Source: Opitutaceae bacterium (lineage in GTDB: Bacteria; Verrucomicrobiota; Verrucomicrobiia; Opitutales; Opitutaceae). From it: 64,000 nucleotides of DNA. Shown piece after piece: positions 32,559-42,272 of the stretch; position 1 is the stretch's first letter; each line of letters opens with the position of its first letter. The notes beneath the pieces were generated by a model. That model was not told where the DNA came from, searched no databases, and saw only the letters and a list, made by a program, of their open reading frames with translations. The DNA lies in the NCBI GenBank assembly GCA_030693515.1, contig JAUYAK010000093.1, forward strand, positions 62,001-126,000, read 5' to 3'. A program made the position numbers and the translations under genes.

Positions 32559-32580
32559 AAATTCAAAATGAGACAGTGCC
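32559..32580 (-). repeat. Right terminal inverted repeat of the transposon
   Basis: 22 bp ending ATGAGACAGTGCC, exact reverse complement of 29380-29401. Confidence 0.92.
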
Positions 32581-32588
32581 GTTGGTTG
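32581..32588 (+). repeat. Target-site duplication, right copy (GTTGGTTG)
   Basis: Identical to 29372-29379, directly after the right inverted repeat. Confidence 0.9.
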
Positions 32589-33096
32589 GTGCTCAAGTCC
32601 ACGAGCAATCGTGAGCCATGCGCTCGAAACACAAATCCCAAATCATCGCAGCCTCTTCGCGTGAACCCTGGCCGATGGTATCACCGTTGTTGACCTCTCA
32701 TCGGCCGCATAGCTGTCGTCTAACCAGCTAGCCTTCAACACATCTCACGCACGTATCGTGAGCAGGATGCAAACCATTACGCAGTTTCCGCAAACGATCT
32801 GCGGGGAATGCACGTTGTGCCAATCGGCACCATGCAGCAGCTTTGCACCAACGTTCCATGCTCACTCTAGCCCCACTTTTCCCGAGCCACATCAGGTTCT
32901 CCGCCTGCGTCCGCCGCGTCCTCCTGACGCACGTGCTGCCGACGCCGAAGGAACCGGAACGACCTGTCGAGCGGCGCCGAAAACGGCGCGACGATCATTC
33001 CCGCTAGGAGGCGGGACATTACGCCAAATGAGTATGGGCCGCCTTCCGTGTTGTGACGGAGGGCGGCCTTCTTGTCTGGACTGACACCGCTCGCCG
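32589..33096 (+). ncRNA. Gene-free stretch with a possible structured RNA and terminator
   Basis: 508 bp with no convincing protein gene. The right half has several hairpins in series on the plus strand: TGCGTC with GACGCA near 32905-32932, GCGCCG-AAAA-CGGCGC near 32974-32989, and CCCGC with GGCGGG near 33000-33015. Then comes a strong stem GGCCGCCTTCCGT with ACGGAGGGCGGCC (33038-33069) followed by TTCTTGTCT. A plus-strand terminator here, with no plus-strand gene before it, hints at a small RNA. No match to 6S, SRP, tmRNA or RNase P signatures was recognised. The left half (32589-32880) shows nothing. Confidence 0.3.
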
Positions 33097-34455
33097 CTAC
33101 TTGCCCACCCCCGAGGCGCGGAAGCCGATCTGGCGGAGCTTGGCGAGGTCGAGAATGTTGCGGCCGTCGAAGATGCTGGCCGGCTGCTGCATCGAGGCGA
33201 AGAGCCGCGCGTAGTCGAGGTGCTTGAATTCATCCCACTCCGTGACGACGGCGATGGCGTGCGCGCCCTGCGCTGCCTCGTAGGCTGAGGTGGCAACCGT
33301 GAGCCGCGGCTCTTCACGGCCCTTGCCGAGCACATCCTCGCGAATCTCCGCCGCCGGCACCTTGGGGTCATAGACCACCACCCGCGCCTGCTCCGCCAGC
33401 AGATCACGGCAAACGGCAATCGCGGCCGATTCGCGCGTATCGTTGGTGTCCTTCTTGAATGCAAAACCGAGCACGGCGATTTTTTTGTCGGCGACCGTAT
33501 TGAACAATGATCGCACAATCCGCCCGGCGAAGCGGTGTTTCTGCCAGTCGTTCATCTTCACGACACTCTCCCAATACGCCGCAACCTCGGGCAGGCCGTA
33601 GTGCTCGCACAGATAAACGAGATTCAGGATATCCTTCTGGAAACACGAGCCGCCGAAACCGACGGAAGCCTTCAGAAATTTGGGCCCGATGCGCGAATCG
33701 CGCCCGATGGCGTTGGCCACCTCGTCCACGTCAGCCCCGGTCACCTCGCACAGCGCCGATACGGAATTGATCGACGAAATGCGCTGGGCGAGAAAAGCGT
33801 TGGCCACGAGCTTCGAGAGTTCCGACGACCACAGGTTGGTCGTGATGATGCGATCACGCGGCACCCAGTGGGCATAGACGTCGACGAGCTTTTGCAGCGC
33901 CGCCTGCCCGCCCGGCGTCCGCTCGCCACCGATCAAGACGCGGTCGGGCGCCTGGAGATCGGCCATCGCGGTGCCCTCGGCCAGAAACTCAGGATTCGAG
34001 AGCACCTCGAAGGCATAGCCGCGCGAATTGGCCGCGAGGATGTCCTTAATCGTCTCGGCGGTGCGCACCGGGATCGTCGATTTCTCCACGATGATCTTCG
34101 GACCGTTGGCGTGCGCGGCGATCGTGCGGGCGACGGATTCGATGAAGCGCAGATCGGCGGCGCGACCCGCACCGACGCCGTAGGTCTTTGTGGGCGTGTT
34201 TACGGCCACGAAGATAATGTCGGCCGCCGCGATGGCGCCGTGCACATCCGTCGAGAAATGCAGGTTCTTGCCGCGCGTCTGCCGCACGATCTCATCAAGG
34301 CCGGGCTCGTAGATGGGCAGCGTGGCTGAGTTCCATGCGGCGATGCGCACGGCGTTCATGTCCACGACGCGCACCTCGATATCGGGCGCCTTCAGGGCGA
34401 TCATGGCCATCGTGGGGCCGCCTACGTAACCAGCGCCGATGCAACAGATTTTCAT
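33097..34455 (-). CDS. ugd: UDP-glucose 6-dehydrogenase
   Basis: 452 residues from ATG 34455 ([20 protein letters not shown], an NAD-binding GxGxxG). [14 protein letters not shown] and [15 protein letters not shown] are family blocks. [16 protein letters not shown] holds the catalytic Cys, and [17 protein letters not shown] the C-terminal UDP-binding region. It oxidises UDP-glucose twice to UDP-glucuronate in the cytosol, feeding polysaccharide or capsule synthesis. The length and the [20 protein letters not shown] block place it closer to the longer, eukaryote-type UGDHs. It stands alone between the transposon flank and the ftsH terminator. The open frame to 34581 has no conserved residues and is excluded. 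Confidence 0.96.
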   Translation of the reverse strand: MKICCIGAGYVGGPTMAMIALKAPDIEVRVVDMNAVRIAAWNSATLPIYEPGLDEIVRQTRGKNLHFSTDVHGAIAAADIIFVAVNTPTKTYGVGAGRAADLRFIESVARTIAAHANGPKIIVEKSTIPVRTAETIKDILAANSRGYAFEVLSNPEFLAEGTAMADLQAPDRVLIGGERTPGGQAALQKLVDVYAHWVPRDRIITTNLWSSELSKLVANAFLAQRISSINSVSALCEVTGADVDEVANAIGRDSRIGPKFLKASVGFGGSCFQKDILNLVYLCEHYGLPEVAAYWESVVKMNDWQKHRFAGRIVRSLFNTVADKKIAVLGFAFKKDTNDTRESAAIAVCRDLLAEQARVVVYDPKVPAAEIREDVLGKGREEPRLTVATSAYEAAQGAHAIAVVTEWDEFKHLDYARLFASMQQPASIFDGRNILDLAKLRQIGFRASGVGK

Positions 34456-34531
34456 AGTTAAATGCGTTAAGAGAGTTGCCACTACATCGTCCCGATCCAA
34501 GGCCGATTTGCACCGGGCAGGTGAAAACGCA

Positions 34532-34560
34532 TAAAAAAGGGGCGACACTCGTCGCCCCGT
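34532..34560 (-). terminator. Rho-independent terminator after ftsH
   Basis: On the minus strand, GGGGCGAC-GAGT-GTCGCCCC (8-bp stem, 34539-34558) followed by TTTTTTATG. It ends the serS-tilS-ftsH operon. Confidence 0.9.
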
Positions 34561-34587
34561 CAATTTGGTGATGCCACCCAATGCGGA

Positions 34588-36594
34588 TCAGGCCGGATTG
34601 GGCGCGGTCGCGAGTCCGGGCGGTGTCTCGGGCTTGTCGGCCGTCTTCTTGTCCGTGCCTTTGTCGACCAGTTTCGGGGGCAATTCACGCACCACAGGAG
34701 AGCGAATTTCGCCGTGCGCGAGAATCTCAAGCACATGTTTGCCCTCGATGGTCTCGTGCTCAAGCAGCGCTGCGGCGATCTTATCGAGCGCCTCGCGCTT
34801 GCCGGTGATGATCTCTTTAGCGCGGACGTATTGATCGTTGATGATGCGGGAGACCTCCGCGTCGATCCGGCGCGCGGTTTCCTCACTCACGTGCTGGGAG
34901 CGGGTGATGTCGCGGCCAAGGAAAACGGTGTCTTGGTTGTCGCCCATCGAGATCGGGCCGAGCGCACTCATGCCGTAGTCGCAGACCATGGCACGGGCGA
35001 TTTTGGTCGCCTGCTTGATGTCGCCGTAGGCGCCATTGCTGAAATCACCGGTCACCAGTTCCTCCGCGATGCGACCGCCCATCGCCATGGCGATTTGATC
35101 GAGGAGTCTCTTCATCGGACGGGTGAGGATGTCTTTCGTCGGGATGTAGGTGGTGCTGCCGAGGCTCTGCCCGCGCGGAATGATGGTGACCTTATGGACG
35201 GGCACCGTGCCGTCATCGAGCACGGCCTGCACGATGGCGTGGCCGGCTTCGTGCCAGGCGACGAGTTTCTTCTCCTCGTCATCCATGACGCGGCGGCGTT
35301 CGCGGCCAAACAGCACCTTCTCACGTGCATCCTCCACATCGATCATCTCGACCTTCTTCTTGCCGCGACGGGCGGCGAGGAGCGCGGATTCGTTGAGTAA
35401 ATTGGCCAGGTCAGCACCCGAGAGGCCTGGCGTGCCCCGCGCGACAACTTGCAGGTCCACCGCGTCGGCGAGGCTAATCTTTCGCGCATGCACGCGCAGG
35501 ATTTGCTCGCGGCCCAGGATGTCGGGCAGATCCACGTAGATCTGGCGATCGAAACGGCCCGGACGCAGCAGCGCGCTGTCGAGCACATCCGGGCGATTGG
35601 TAGCCGCGATGATGATGACCCCCTCGGTGGTGTCGAAACCGTCCATCTCGACGAGCATGGAGTTGAGCGTCTGCTCGCGTTCGTCGTTACCGCCGCCGAG
35701 GCCGGCGCCGCGCTGGCGGCCCACCGCGTCGATCTCGTCGATGAAGATGAGGCAGGGCGCGCTCTTGCGGCCTTGCTCGAACATGTCGCGGACGCGGCTC
35801 GCGCCGACACCAACAAACATCTCCACGAAATCCGAGCCCGAGATGCTGAAGAACGGCACGTCCGCCTCACCCGCCACGGCTTTGGCGAGCAGGGTCTTGC
35901 CGGTGCCCGGAGGGCCCACCATCAGGATGCCCTTCGGGATCCGGCCGCCCATCTTCGTGAACTTCTTCGGCTCCTTGAGAAACTCGACGACCTCGGAGAC
36001 TTCTTCCTTGGCCTCGTCGCAGCCCGCGACATCGGCGAACGTCAGCCGGTCGCGGTCGCGCGTGAGGAGCTTGGCCCGGCTCTTGCCGAAGCTAAGCGCG
36101 CCCCGCCCCGCCTGCCGCAGCTGGCGCACAAACAGGAAGTAGAGCAGGCCGATCACGAGGAGGATGGGGAGGATGCCCATCATGAAATTCGTCAGCGCCG
36201 TCTGCGCGGGTTGCTCGACGAAGGCCTTGGTCTGCTGCAGCCGCTCCATGCTCGCATCGGTAATCCGGCCTGAGGCGCGGAACGGTCTAAAAGGCGAATC
36301 AGCGTCTTTGCGGCTGTTACCCGTGATAGTATAGCCGTCGCGCCCCCCGCTGAGATCGGGCCGGATGATCGCCTGCACGCTTGCCCCCAGCTGGACGTTC
36401 TTCGCCTCGGCGCGCTCGACGACATCCCGAATCATCAACGTCTCGGGCTGGCTGTTCGTGCCGGTCGTGGTGAACAAAAGCGCCACCACCGCGCCCACCA
36501 GCAGCAGCCAGAAGAGCAGCATCTTCGGCTGGAATCGATCGGGGGGCAGGGTCTTGAGCGGCCGACGGGCCTTTTTTGATTCGGGTTCGGACAT
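34588..36594 (-). CDS. ftsH: ATP-dependent zinc metalloprotease FtsH
   Basis: 668 residues. Two membrane helices (about 24-41 and 135-156) flank a periplasmic domain. The AAA+ domain has Walker A GPPGTGKT (227-234), Walker [11 protein letters not shown] and the second-region-of-homology block [20 protein letters not shown]. The protease domain carries HEAGH, the zinc-binding and catalytic site. FtsH forms a hexamer that extracts and degrades membrane and regulatory proteins. The C-terminal 30 residues ([19 protein letters not shown]) are a disordered tail. It is downstream of tilS by 70 bp, a conserved tilS-ftsH order, and ends in a terminator. Confidence 0.97.
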   Translation of the reverse strand: MSEPESKKARRPLKTLPPDRFQPKMLLFWLLLVGAVVALLFTTTGTNSQPETLMIRDVVERAEAKNVQLGASVQAIIRPDLSGGRDGYTITGNSRKDADSPFRPFRASGRITDASMERLQQTKAFVEQPAQTALTNFMMGILPILLVIGLLYFLFVRQLRQAGRGALSFGKSRAKLLTRDRDRLTFADVAGCDEAKEEVSEVVEFLKEPKKFTKMGGRIPKGILMVGPPGTGKTLLAKAVAGEADVPFFSISGSDFVEMFVGVGASRVRDMFEQGRKSAPCLIFIDEIDAVGRQRGAGLGGGNDEREQTLNSMLVEMDGFDTTEGVIIIAATNRPDVLDSALLRPGRFDRQIYVDLPDILGREQILRVHARKISLADAVDLQVVARGTPGLSGADLANLLNESALLAARRGKKKVEMIDVEDAREKVLFGRERRRVMDDEEKKLVAWHEAGHAIVQAVLDDGTVPVHKVTIIPRGQSLGSTTYIPTKDILTRPMKRLLDQIAMAMGGRIAEELVTGDFSNGAYGDIKQATKIARAMVCDYGMSALGPISMGDNQDTVFLGRDITRSQHVSEETARRIDAEVSRIINDQYVRAKEIITGKREALDKIAAALLEHETIEGKHVLEILAHGEIRSPVVRELPPKLVDKGTDKKTADKPETPPGLATAPNPA

Positions 36595-36664
36595 TTTTAC
36601 GTGTGGGACTTGGGGCTAACCGTGGATGTTCCAGCTCCGGAAGTCAATTGGCGCGCCCGCGGAA

Positions 36665-37660
36665 TCATGCGCTCTTTTTTCGGACTGATTGGAAACGCAA
36701 CTCCCGCCCGTCGCTCACCGCGAAGCCGGCGCGGCCCGCGCTCTGCCGCGTCGGACCGCGCATAATCGCACCGAGCAAGGTCTCAAACGCCGCCCGCGAA
36801 AGTTCACCCGCGCGCGGCTCCGCCCGGAGCCAGCGGTGAAGCGCGCGGCGCCACAGCGCGCGCGGCCGGCCGGCGAGCGACGCCAACGGCAGCGGACCGC
36901 GACGGCGCAGCGGCGGCAGGATCTCGTCGAGCCACGCTTCCAAGGCCGCGTCGTCCTCCTCCAGCAGGGCGCGCGAGTTCGCGGCGCCCGCAGTGGCGTC
37001 GCGTTGCGCCGCCCGGATCCACGCGGGCACGACGGCGCGGCGCACCCGATTGCGGAAAAAATCATCGCCCGCATTCGTCGCATCCTCGCGCCACGCCACA
37101 CCCGCGGCCCGCAGCGCCGCCGTGATCTCCGTTTTTTTGAGCGGGAGCAGCGGGCGCAGATGCACGCGGCCGCGCGGCTGCGGCTGCACCGGTCGCGGCG
37201 CGGCGAGGCCGCTCGTGCCGCTGCCCCGCGCGAGACGCATCAGCATCGATTCCGCGATGTCGTCCTGCTGATGGCCGAGCCACAGCACGCGCGCATGGCT
37301 TTCGAAAAACGCCATCCGTGCCGCCCGGGCCTCGGCTTCACTCGCGCCGCGTCTCCGGCCCTTCCACGTCCCGGTCACGCACGCCATGCCCAGCTCCTGG
37401 CACACGCGCTCGCAGAACCGCGCATCCGCCCGGGAGGCCGCCCCTCGGAGCCGATGATCAAAATGCAGCGCGCGGAGCGTGCGGCGACGCTCCGGCCAAT
37501 GCGCCCAGATCAGCAGCAGCAGCGCCAGCGAGTCGGCGCCGCCGGAAAATGCCACCGCCCACCGCGTGCGAGGCGGCGCCGCATCGGCCCACGCCCGCAC
37601 GGTCGCGTCCAGTCGCTCGCGCGGGATGATCGCTGCGAGCCTGGCCGCCGCCTCACGCAA
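36665..37660 (-). CDS. tilS: tRNA(Ile)-lysidine synthase
   Basis: 331 residues. The PP-loop ATP-pyrophosphatase motif is SGGADS (39-44). LRALHFDHRLRG, GHQQDDIAESMLMRLARGSG and RPLLPLKKTEI are the conserved TilS blocks. The enzyme converts C34 of the AUA-reading tRNA-Ile to lysidine, changing both codon and amino acid identity. The start is TTG at 37660, overlapping the serS stop by 8 bp, so it is translationally coupled. The protein is shorter than the roughly 430-residue E. coli enzyme: the C-terminal domain is reduced, as in many short TilS forms. It is in the serS-tilS-ftsH operon. Confidence 0.93.
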   Translation of the reverse strand: MREAAARLAAIIPRERLDATVRAWADAAPPRTRWAVAFSGGADSLALLLLIWAHWPERRRTLRALHFDHRLRGAASRADARFCERVCQELGMACVTGTWKGRRRGASEAEARAARMAFFESHARVLWLGHQQDDIAESMLMRLARGSGTSGLAAPRPVQPQPRGRVHLRPLLPLKKTEITAALRAAGVAWREDATNAGDDFFRNRVRRAVVPAWIRAAQRDATAGAANSRALLEEDDAALEAWLDEILPPLRRRGPLPLASLAGRPRALWRRALHRWLRAEPRAGELSRAAFETLLGAIMRGPTRQSAGRAGFAVSDGRELRFQSVRKKSA

Positions 37661-38924
37661 AAGTCAGGAACTCCTTGCCGAAATACGGCACGAGCGCGGC
37701 GGGCAGTTTCACGCGCCCGTCGGGTTGCAGGTTGTTCTCCAGGAGCGCGGCGAGCACGCGCGGGACGGCGAGGCCGGAGCCGTTCAGCGTGTGGACGAGC
37801 TCCACCTTGCCAGTCTCCTTGCCGCGGAAACGGATCTGCGCGCGCCGCGCCTGGAAGGCCTCGAAGTTCGAGCAGCTCGACACCTCGAGCCAGCGCTGCT
37901 GCCCGGCCGCCCACACCTCGAGGTCGTATTTTTTGGTCTGCGAAAAACCAAGATCTCCGCCGCACATCAGCAGCACCCGGTAGGGCAGGCCGAGTTTCTG
38001 CAAGAGCCGCTCGGCGTCCTCGCGCAACAGGTCGAGCTCGGCATAGCTCGCGCTCGGGTGCACCCATTTCAGCAGCTCGACTTTGTCGAACTGGTGCAGG
38101 CGGTTGAGGCCACGCACATCCTTGCCGTAGCTGCCTGCCTCGCGCCGGAAGCAGGGCGTATAGGCGCAGCGCTTCACGGGGAGCACGGCCTCGTCCAGAA
38201 TCTCGTCGCGGAAGAAATTCGTCAGCGGCACCTCCGCCGTCGGCACCGCGTAGAGCTGATCCGGCGTGGTCTCATACATCTGGCCTTCCTTGTCGGGAAG
38301 CTGGCCGGTCGCGGTCGCGCTCGCCGCGTTCACGAAGATCGGCGGGTTCACCTCCGTATAGCCGGCCTTCACATCCTCATCCAAAAAGAACTGGAGCAGC
38401 GCCCGCACAATCCGCGCGCCGTCGCCGACGTAGAACGGAAAACCCGCGCCCGTCACTTTCGCGCCCCGCCCAAAGTCGAAGAGTTTCTCGAACCCAGGAA
38501 TCTCCCAGTGCGGCTTGGCAGCCGACGATACCGCGGCCACGTCGCCGTGCGTCGAAAACACCATGTTCTGCTCGGGCGTGCGGCCCTCGGGCACGCTCGC
38601 GTGCGGCAGGTTGGGAATCGAGAGCATCGCCTGTTTAAACTTGGCCTCGATTTCGTTGAGGGCGGCCTCGCGCTCCTTCGCCTGCGCCGAGACGGCCTTC
38701 ATCTCGCCGACCTTGGCGATGAACTCCGGCGATCCCTTCGGCAGCGCGGCCATGGCGGTGTTGGCCGCCTTCTGCTTCGCGCGCAGGGCTTCGACCTCCT
38801 GCAATTGCGCTCGCCACGCCGCGTCGATCGCGAGCACGGCGTCGAGATCGACTTCGAGATGTTTCTTGGCAATCGCCGCCCGCACAAGGTCGGGCGATTC
38901 GCGGAGGAGCTTCGGATCAAGCAT
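37653..38924 (-). CDS. serS: Seryl-tRNA synthetase
   Basis: 423 residues, normal length. The N-terminal coiled coil (about 30-105, AQLQEVEALRAKQKAANTAM and KEREAALNEIEAKFKQAML) holds the tRNA-Ser long arm. The class II core follows with motif 2 (CAYTPCFRREAGSYGKDVRG) and motif 3 (TLNGSGLAVPRVLAALLENN). It charges tRNA-Ser in the cytosol. Start ATG 38924. It leads the minus-strand operon; no promoter was marked in the 76 bp before the aldolase gene's end. Confidence 0.97.
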   Translation of the reverse strand: MLDPKLLRESPDLVRAAIAKKHLEVDLDAVLAIDAAWRAQLQEVEALRAKQKAANTAMAALPKGSPEFIAKVGEMKAVSAQAKEREAALNEIEAKFKQAMLSIPNLPHASVPEGRTPEQNMVFSTHGDVAAVSSAAKPHWEIPGFEKLFDFGRGAKVTGAGFPFYVGDGARIVRALLQFFLDEDVKAGYTEVNPPIFVNAASATATGQLPDKEGQMYETTPDQLYAVPTAEVPLTNFFRDEILDEAVLPVKRCAYTPCFRREAGSYGKDVRGLNRLHQFDKVELLKWVHPSASYAELDLLREDAERLLQKLGLPYRVLLMCGGDLGFSQTKKYDLEVWAAGQQRWLEVSSCSNFEAFQARRAQIRFRGKETGKVELVHTLNGSGLAVPRVLAALLENNLQPDGRVKLPAALVPYFGKEFLTFA

Positions 38925-39000
38925 GGAACCGCCACGAAAGAGGTTCGGCGCGTAGGAATCAAACCCTCACTTGCACCTCACCATCGACCCGCCAGCGGGG

Positions 39001-40959
39001 CTAAATCACGCGTTCGTTGCCCCCGTCGATCGGAATCTGGGCGCCGGTGGTCTTCGCAAAGACCGGCCCGCAGAGCTCCGCCACGAGTTCGGCCACGTCC
39101 CGGCTCGTGATCTCCACGCGCAAGACATTGTTGCTTTTATAGTCCTCGATCGTGAGGCCGTAGTGCTGCGCGCGCTTGGCGAGCAGTTCGGGCGTCCAGA
39201 GGGCGGTGTCGAAGACCATGTTGGGGTGCACCGTGTTGAGCCGGATGCCGTCGCTCCCCCACTCCAGCGCCGCGACGCGTGCGAGCTGATTCACGGCAGC
39301 CTTGGAGGCCGAATACGCCGCGGCGCCCGGACCGGGCGCGGGCACGTTCTTGGAGCCGACGATCGCGACCCGGCCGCGGTTGGGCGCGAGGCGCAGCAAC
39401 GGATGGCACTCGCGCAGCAGCGCGAGATTGGCGTCGAGATTCACGGCCATGACGCGGCGGAAAAAATCACCGGTCATCTCCGCAATCTTAACGGCGTCCG
39501 GAAAGATGCCGGCATTCAGCACCAGCATGTCCAACCCGCCGAACCGCCTCACCCCCGCCTCGATCGCGGCGACCACCTCGTCATCCCGCGTGAGGTCGGC
39601 GCGCACGCCGAGAAAGTCGGGCCGTGCATGCAAGGTCTCGATCGCAGGGTTGAGGTCGAAGCCGACGACGGCGGCTCCACGGCGCAGCAGCGCCTCGACA
39701 CAAGCCCGCCCGATGCCGGAAGCCGCACCGGTCACCAGCGCCACCTCGCCGGCAAAGACCGCCGGTTTCCCGGCCTGCCGCAGCTTGGCCTGCTCGAGAT
39801 CCCAATACTCCACGTCAAAGATGTCGCCCTCCGGCAGCGCCTGCCAGCGCCCCAGTGCCGTCGCGCGCTGTATGATATCGATGGTGCGCCGGTAGATGTC
39901 GGCGACGACGCCCGCCTCCCGCGCGCTCCGCCCCACCGTGCAAAGCCCGAACTCCGCATCGAGGATCACGCGCGGGGCGGCGTCGAGCATCGTGAGCCCG
40001 CCATCCGTGTGCCGCGCGAAATAGGCCCGGTAATCCGCCGCGTAGGCGGCCACATCCCGGCCGACGAGAGGCAGGCGTTTGGTGCGAATCACGTGATCCG
40101 GTGTCGCCGGACCCTGCTGGCTGATCGCGGCCACATCCAGGCGACGGGCAAACTGCTCCTCGGGCCGTGAGGACAGGATGACGGGCGCACCCGCCACGGC
40201 GGAAACTTCCCGCCGCAGCTCCGCCAGACCGACGCGCAGCGAACGTGCGGGGGCCAGCGGCACAGCCGCCGGGGGCAGATGCCACGCGTTTTTCTTCGCG
40301 AGGTAGTCCTCCGCCTGCGTGACCGACTCGATCATCCGCGTGTAGGAGGTGCGGGCATCGGGCCCAAAAGTGAAGAGCCCGTGGTTGAGCAGCGCGAGGC
40401 CGCACGTGCCCGCGTGCGCGTGCTGCGGAAACAGGGTCGCGCACAAGCGCGCGAGTTTGAAGCCCGGCATCACGTAGGGGATCACCACGATACTATCACC
40501 GTAAATTTCGCGGATGCGCGCCTCGCCCTCGGGTGTGTTCGAGATCGCGATGAAGGCGTCGGCGTGCGTGTGGTCCACGTAGGCGTGCGGCAGCAGCGCG
40601 TGCAGGATGGCCTCGACCGAGGGCGCGGGGGCGGCGGGGTTGGTCAGGCAGCCGCGCAGCTCGTCGGCCATGCGCGCATCGGAGAGCGTCTCAAGCTGGG
40701 CGAGCCGGAGCAGATGGGCCAGCCGGCACGGCGAAAATCCCGCCGGCTGGATCGACTCGAGGTCCCAGCCGCTGCCTTTGACGAAGAGAACATCCTCCTC
40801 CTCGCCGAAGACATTTTTCCGGCGGAGCTTCACCGAAGTGTTGCCGCCACCGTGCAGCACGAGCGCCGGTTCGCGGCCGAGCAGGCGCGAGGAATAGGCG
40901 CGCAGTTCGAGTTCGTCCGCGCAGCGGGCGGCGTCGGGGTCGTTCCAAAGGCTTTGCAT
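39001..40959 (-). CDS. Bifunctional class II aldolase / short-chain dehydrogenase
   Basis: 652 residues from ATG 40959 (MQSLWNDPDAARCADELELR). The N-terminal half is a class II aldolase/adducin fold: HGGGNTSVK and the zinc-binding VDHTHADAFI. The C-terminal part (about 425-652) is a short-chain dehydrogenase with NAD motif VTGAASGIGRA, NAG in LVLNAGIF, and the YSASKAA catalytic Tyr and Lys. This architecture matches YuxG/RhaEW-type enzymes, which split rhamnulose-1-phosphate and oxidise the lactaldehyde formed. The exact sugar here is not proven. It follows the XylR-like regulator by 52 bp on the same strand, so it is probably under its control. It converges with nothing and ends 76 bp before serS. 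Confidence 0.88.
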   Translation of the reverse strand: MQSLWNDPDAARCADELELRAYSSRLLGREPALVLHGGGNTSVKLRRKNVFGEEEDVLFVKGSGWDLESIQPAGFSPCRLAHLLRLAQLETLSDARMADELRGCLTNPAAPAPSVEAILHALLPHAYVDHTHADAFIAISNTPEGEARIREIYGDSIVVIPYVMPGFKLARLCATLFPQHAHAGTCGLALLNHGLFTFGPDARTSYTRMIESVTQAEDYLAKKNAWHLPPAAVPLAPARSLRVGLAELRREVSAVAGAPVILSSRPEEQFARRLDVAAISQQGPATPDHVIRTKRLPLVGRDVAAYAADYRAYFARHTDGGLTMLDAAPRVILDAEFGLCTVGRSAREAGVVADIYRRTIDIIQRATALGRWQALPEGDIFDVEYWDLEQAKLRQAGKPAVFAGEVALVTGAASGIGRACVEALLRRGAAVVGFDLNPAIETLHARPDFLGVRADLTRDDEVVAAIEAGVRRFGGLDMLVLNAGIFPDAVKIAEMTGDFFRRVMAVNLDANLALLRECHPLLRLAPNRGRVAIVGSKNVPAPGPGAAAYSASKAAVNQLARVAALEWGSDGIRLNTVHPNMVFDTALWTPELLAKRAQHYGLTIEDYKSNNVLRVEITSRDVAELVAELCGPVFAKTTGAQIPIDGGNERVI

Positions 40960-41011
40960 CGCGCCCGGAGCTGAGACGTCCGGGCGCGCGCTGGCAACGG
41001 CCTTGCGCGCC

Positions 41012-42172
41012 TTATGCCCGCGACGCGGCAAGTCCCGCCCGGTGCCGCGCGCGATACTCGCGCGGTCCGACGCCACACTCGCGGCGAAACATCGCGCTCA
41101 GATACTCCGGGTGCTCGAAGCCCGTCGCCGCCGCGATTTCCCCCACGGGCAGGCTCGTGCTCACGAGCAATTGCTGCACGCGCTCGATACGGAGCTTGCG
41201 CAGGTGGGCGTGCGGCGTGGTGCCCAGCGCCGCCTTGAAGCGGCGCTCCAGCGCCGTGCGGGCCATCGGCACCGCGCGCAGCACATCGGCGACGTTGGCC
41301 CCGCGCGCCGCCTGTTCGCGCATCACGCGCACCGCGCTCGCGATCTTCGCGTCGCCCACGGCGGCAAGGTCCGTGGACTGGCGCGCCTCGACCCCGAGCG
41401 GCGCGATCTCATGAAGCGCCAGCGGCAGCCGCTTGCCCGCCATCGCGCGGGCCAGCAGCGCGGCCGCTTCGTAGCCGGCGCGCTGGGCATTGGGGATCAC
41501 GCTTGAGAGGGGCGGATCACACAGCTCGCAGAGGAGTTCGTCGTTGTGCACCCCGATCACCGCGACCTCGTCAGGGACATGCAGGCCCGCGAGCCGGCAG
41601 GCGGCCAGCACCTGCTGCCCACGCAGATCAAGACAGGCCAGCACCCCGACGGGGCGTGGCAGTGTGCGCAGCCAGCGCGCGATTTCACCCACCTCATCGT
41701 CCACCGCGCCGGGCGTCGGCGAGAACAGCGGGCAGCGCCCGCCGACCTCCCGCGTCGCCCGGGCAAAGGCCTCGCCCCGCCGGCGCGCCCAGTGGAAACG
41801 CCGGTCGCCGCAGTAGGCAAAGCGCGTGAGGCCCCGCTCGATCAGATGCCGGGCCGCGAGCTGCGCGGCGCTCTCGGCATCGGTCGCCACGCGCGGAAAC
41901 GCCAGCCGCGGCAGCGCCGCGCTTACATCGATGACCGGCAGCCCCGTGGCGCGCAGGCCGCGTGCGATGGCGGTGTTTTCCACCCGCGCGATCACGCCGT
42001 CGCCATCCCAGCCGTGCAGCCAGGCGGGCAGCGCCGCGCCCCGCCCCTGCTCCGTCAGCCGGATCGACCACGGCCCGTGCTCGCGCACCCAGGCGCGCAC
42101 GCCCTGCAGCAGCGCGCGGGCGTAGCTGTTGGAGGTCTCGATGAGGAGCGCGACCTTGGGCGGATGCTTCAC
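41012..42172 (-). CDS. XylR/AraC-type transcriptional regulator
   Basis: 386 residues with GTG start at 42172 (KHPPKVALLIETSNSYARAL). The N-terminal about 270 residues are a LacI-like ligand-binding domain (LPVIDVSAALPRLAFPRVAT, VGVLACLDLRGQQVLAACRL, VAVIGVHNDELLCELCDPPL). The C-terminal about 100 residues are an AraC/XylS DNA-binding domain with two helix-turn-helices (MARTALERRFKAALGT and LPVGEIAAATGFEHPEYLSA). This is the XylR architecture: an activator that binds DNA when a sugar is present. It is divergent from the long plus-strand locus starting at 42273 and upstream of the aldolase gene, so it likely controls both. Confidence 0.93.
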   Translation of the reverse strand: MKHPPKVALLIETSNSYARALLQGVRAWVREHGPWSIRLTEQGRGAALPAWLHGWDGDGVIARVENTAIARGLRATGLPVIDVSAALPRLAFPRVATDAESAAQLAARHLIERGLTRFAYCGDRRFHWARRRGEAFARATREVGGRCPLFSPTPGAVDDEVGEIARWLRTLPRPVGVLACLDLRGQQVLAACRLAGLHVPDEVAVIGVHNDELLCELCDPPLSSVIPNAQRAGYEAAALLARAMAGKRLPLALHEIAPLGVEARQSTDLAAVGDAKIASAVRVMREQAARGANVADVLRAVPMARTALERRFKAALGTTPHAHLRKLRIERVQQLLVSTSLPVGEIAAATGFEHPEYLSAMFRRECGVGPREYRARHRAGLAASRA

Positions 42173-42214
42173 GACCCGCAGCGTGGTCGCGCGGAGCTGC
42201 GACGCAATTTCTCA

Positions 42215-42232
42215 GTTTTAATATGGAATAAC
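42215..42232. promoter_or_regulatory. AT-rich imperfect palindrome in the divergent promoter region
   Basis: GTTTTAATATGGAATAAC reads GTTATTCCATATTAAAAC on the other strand; the outer three bases and some inner ones are symmetric. It is the only AT-rich patch in the 100 bp between the regulator and the dehydrogenase gene. TAATAT inside could serve as a -10. Confidence 0.35.
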
Positions 42233-42272
42233 TCATGCCCATCCGCGCCGCCACCTGCTAAGCTGCCGGGGC

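Larger units (their letters stand above)
29380..32580. mobile_element. IS1-like transposon with passenger genes (3201 bp)
   Basis: A complete element defined by 22-bp perfect terminal inverted repeats and 8-bp target duplications GTTGGTTG on both sides. It encodes one DDE transposase at the left end and about five other ORFs. The passengers are a short zinc-ribbon protein, a DUF5343 protein, two small basic or hypothetical proteins and a small plus-strand ORF. Base composition inside is visibly more AT-rich than the chromosome around it, especially at 31530-31950. Intact ends and duplications argue for a recent insertion. At 3.2 kb it is far larger than a typical single-gene IS1 element (about 0.8 kb), so it is better described as a transporter IS carrying cargo. 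The insertion lies 54 bp upstream of rpmJ. Confidence 0.92.

Noticed and set aside
32758-33084. 108-codon plus-strand ORF near ugd
   Set aside because: Pro/Arg/Cys-rich with no fold-like pattern and it runs through the terminator stem; treated as possible RNA instead.
38940-38990. tRNA-like GGTTTGATTCC stretch on the minus strand upstream of serS
   Set aside because: The surrounding bases do not pair into a T-arm or acceptor stem.
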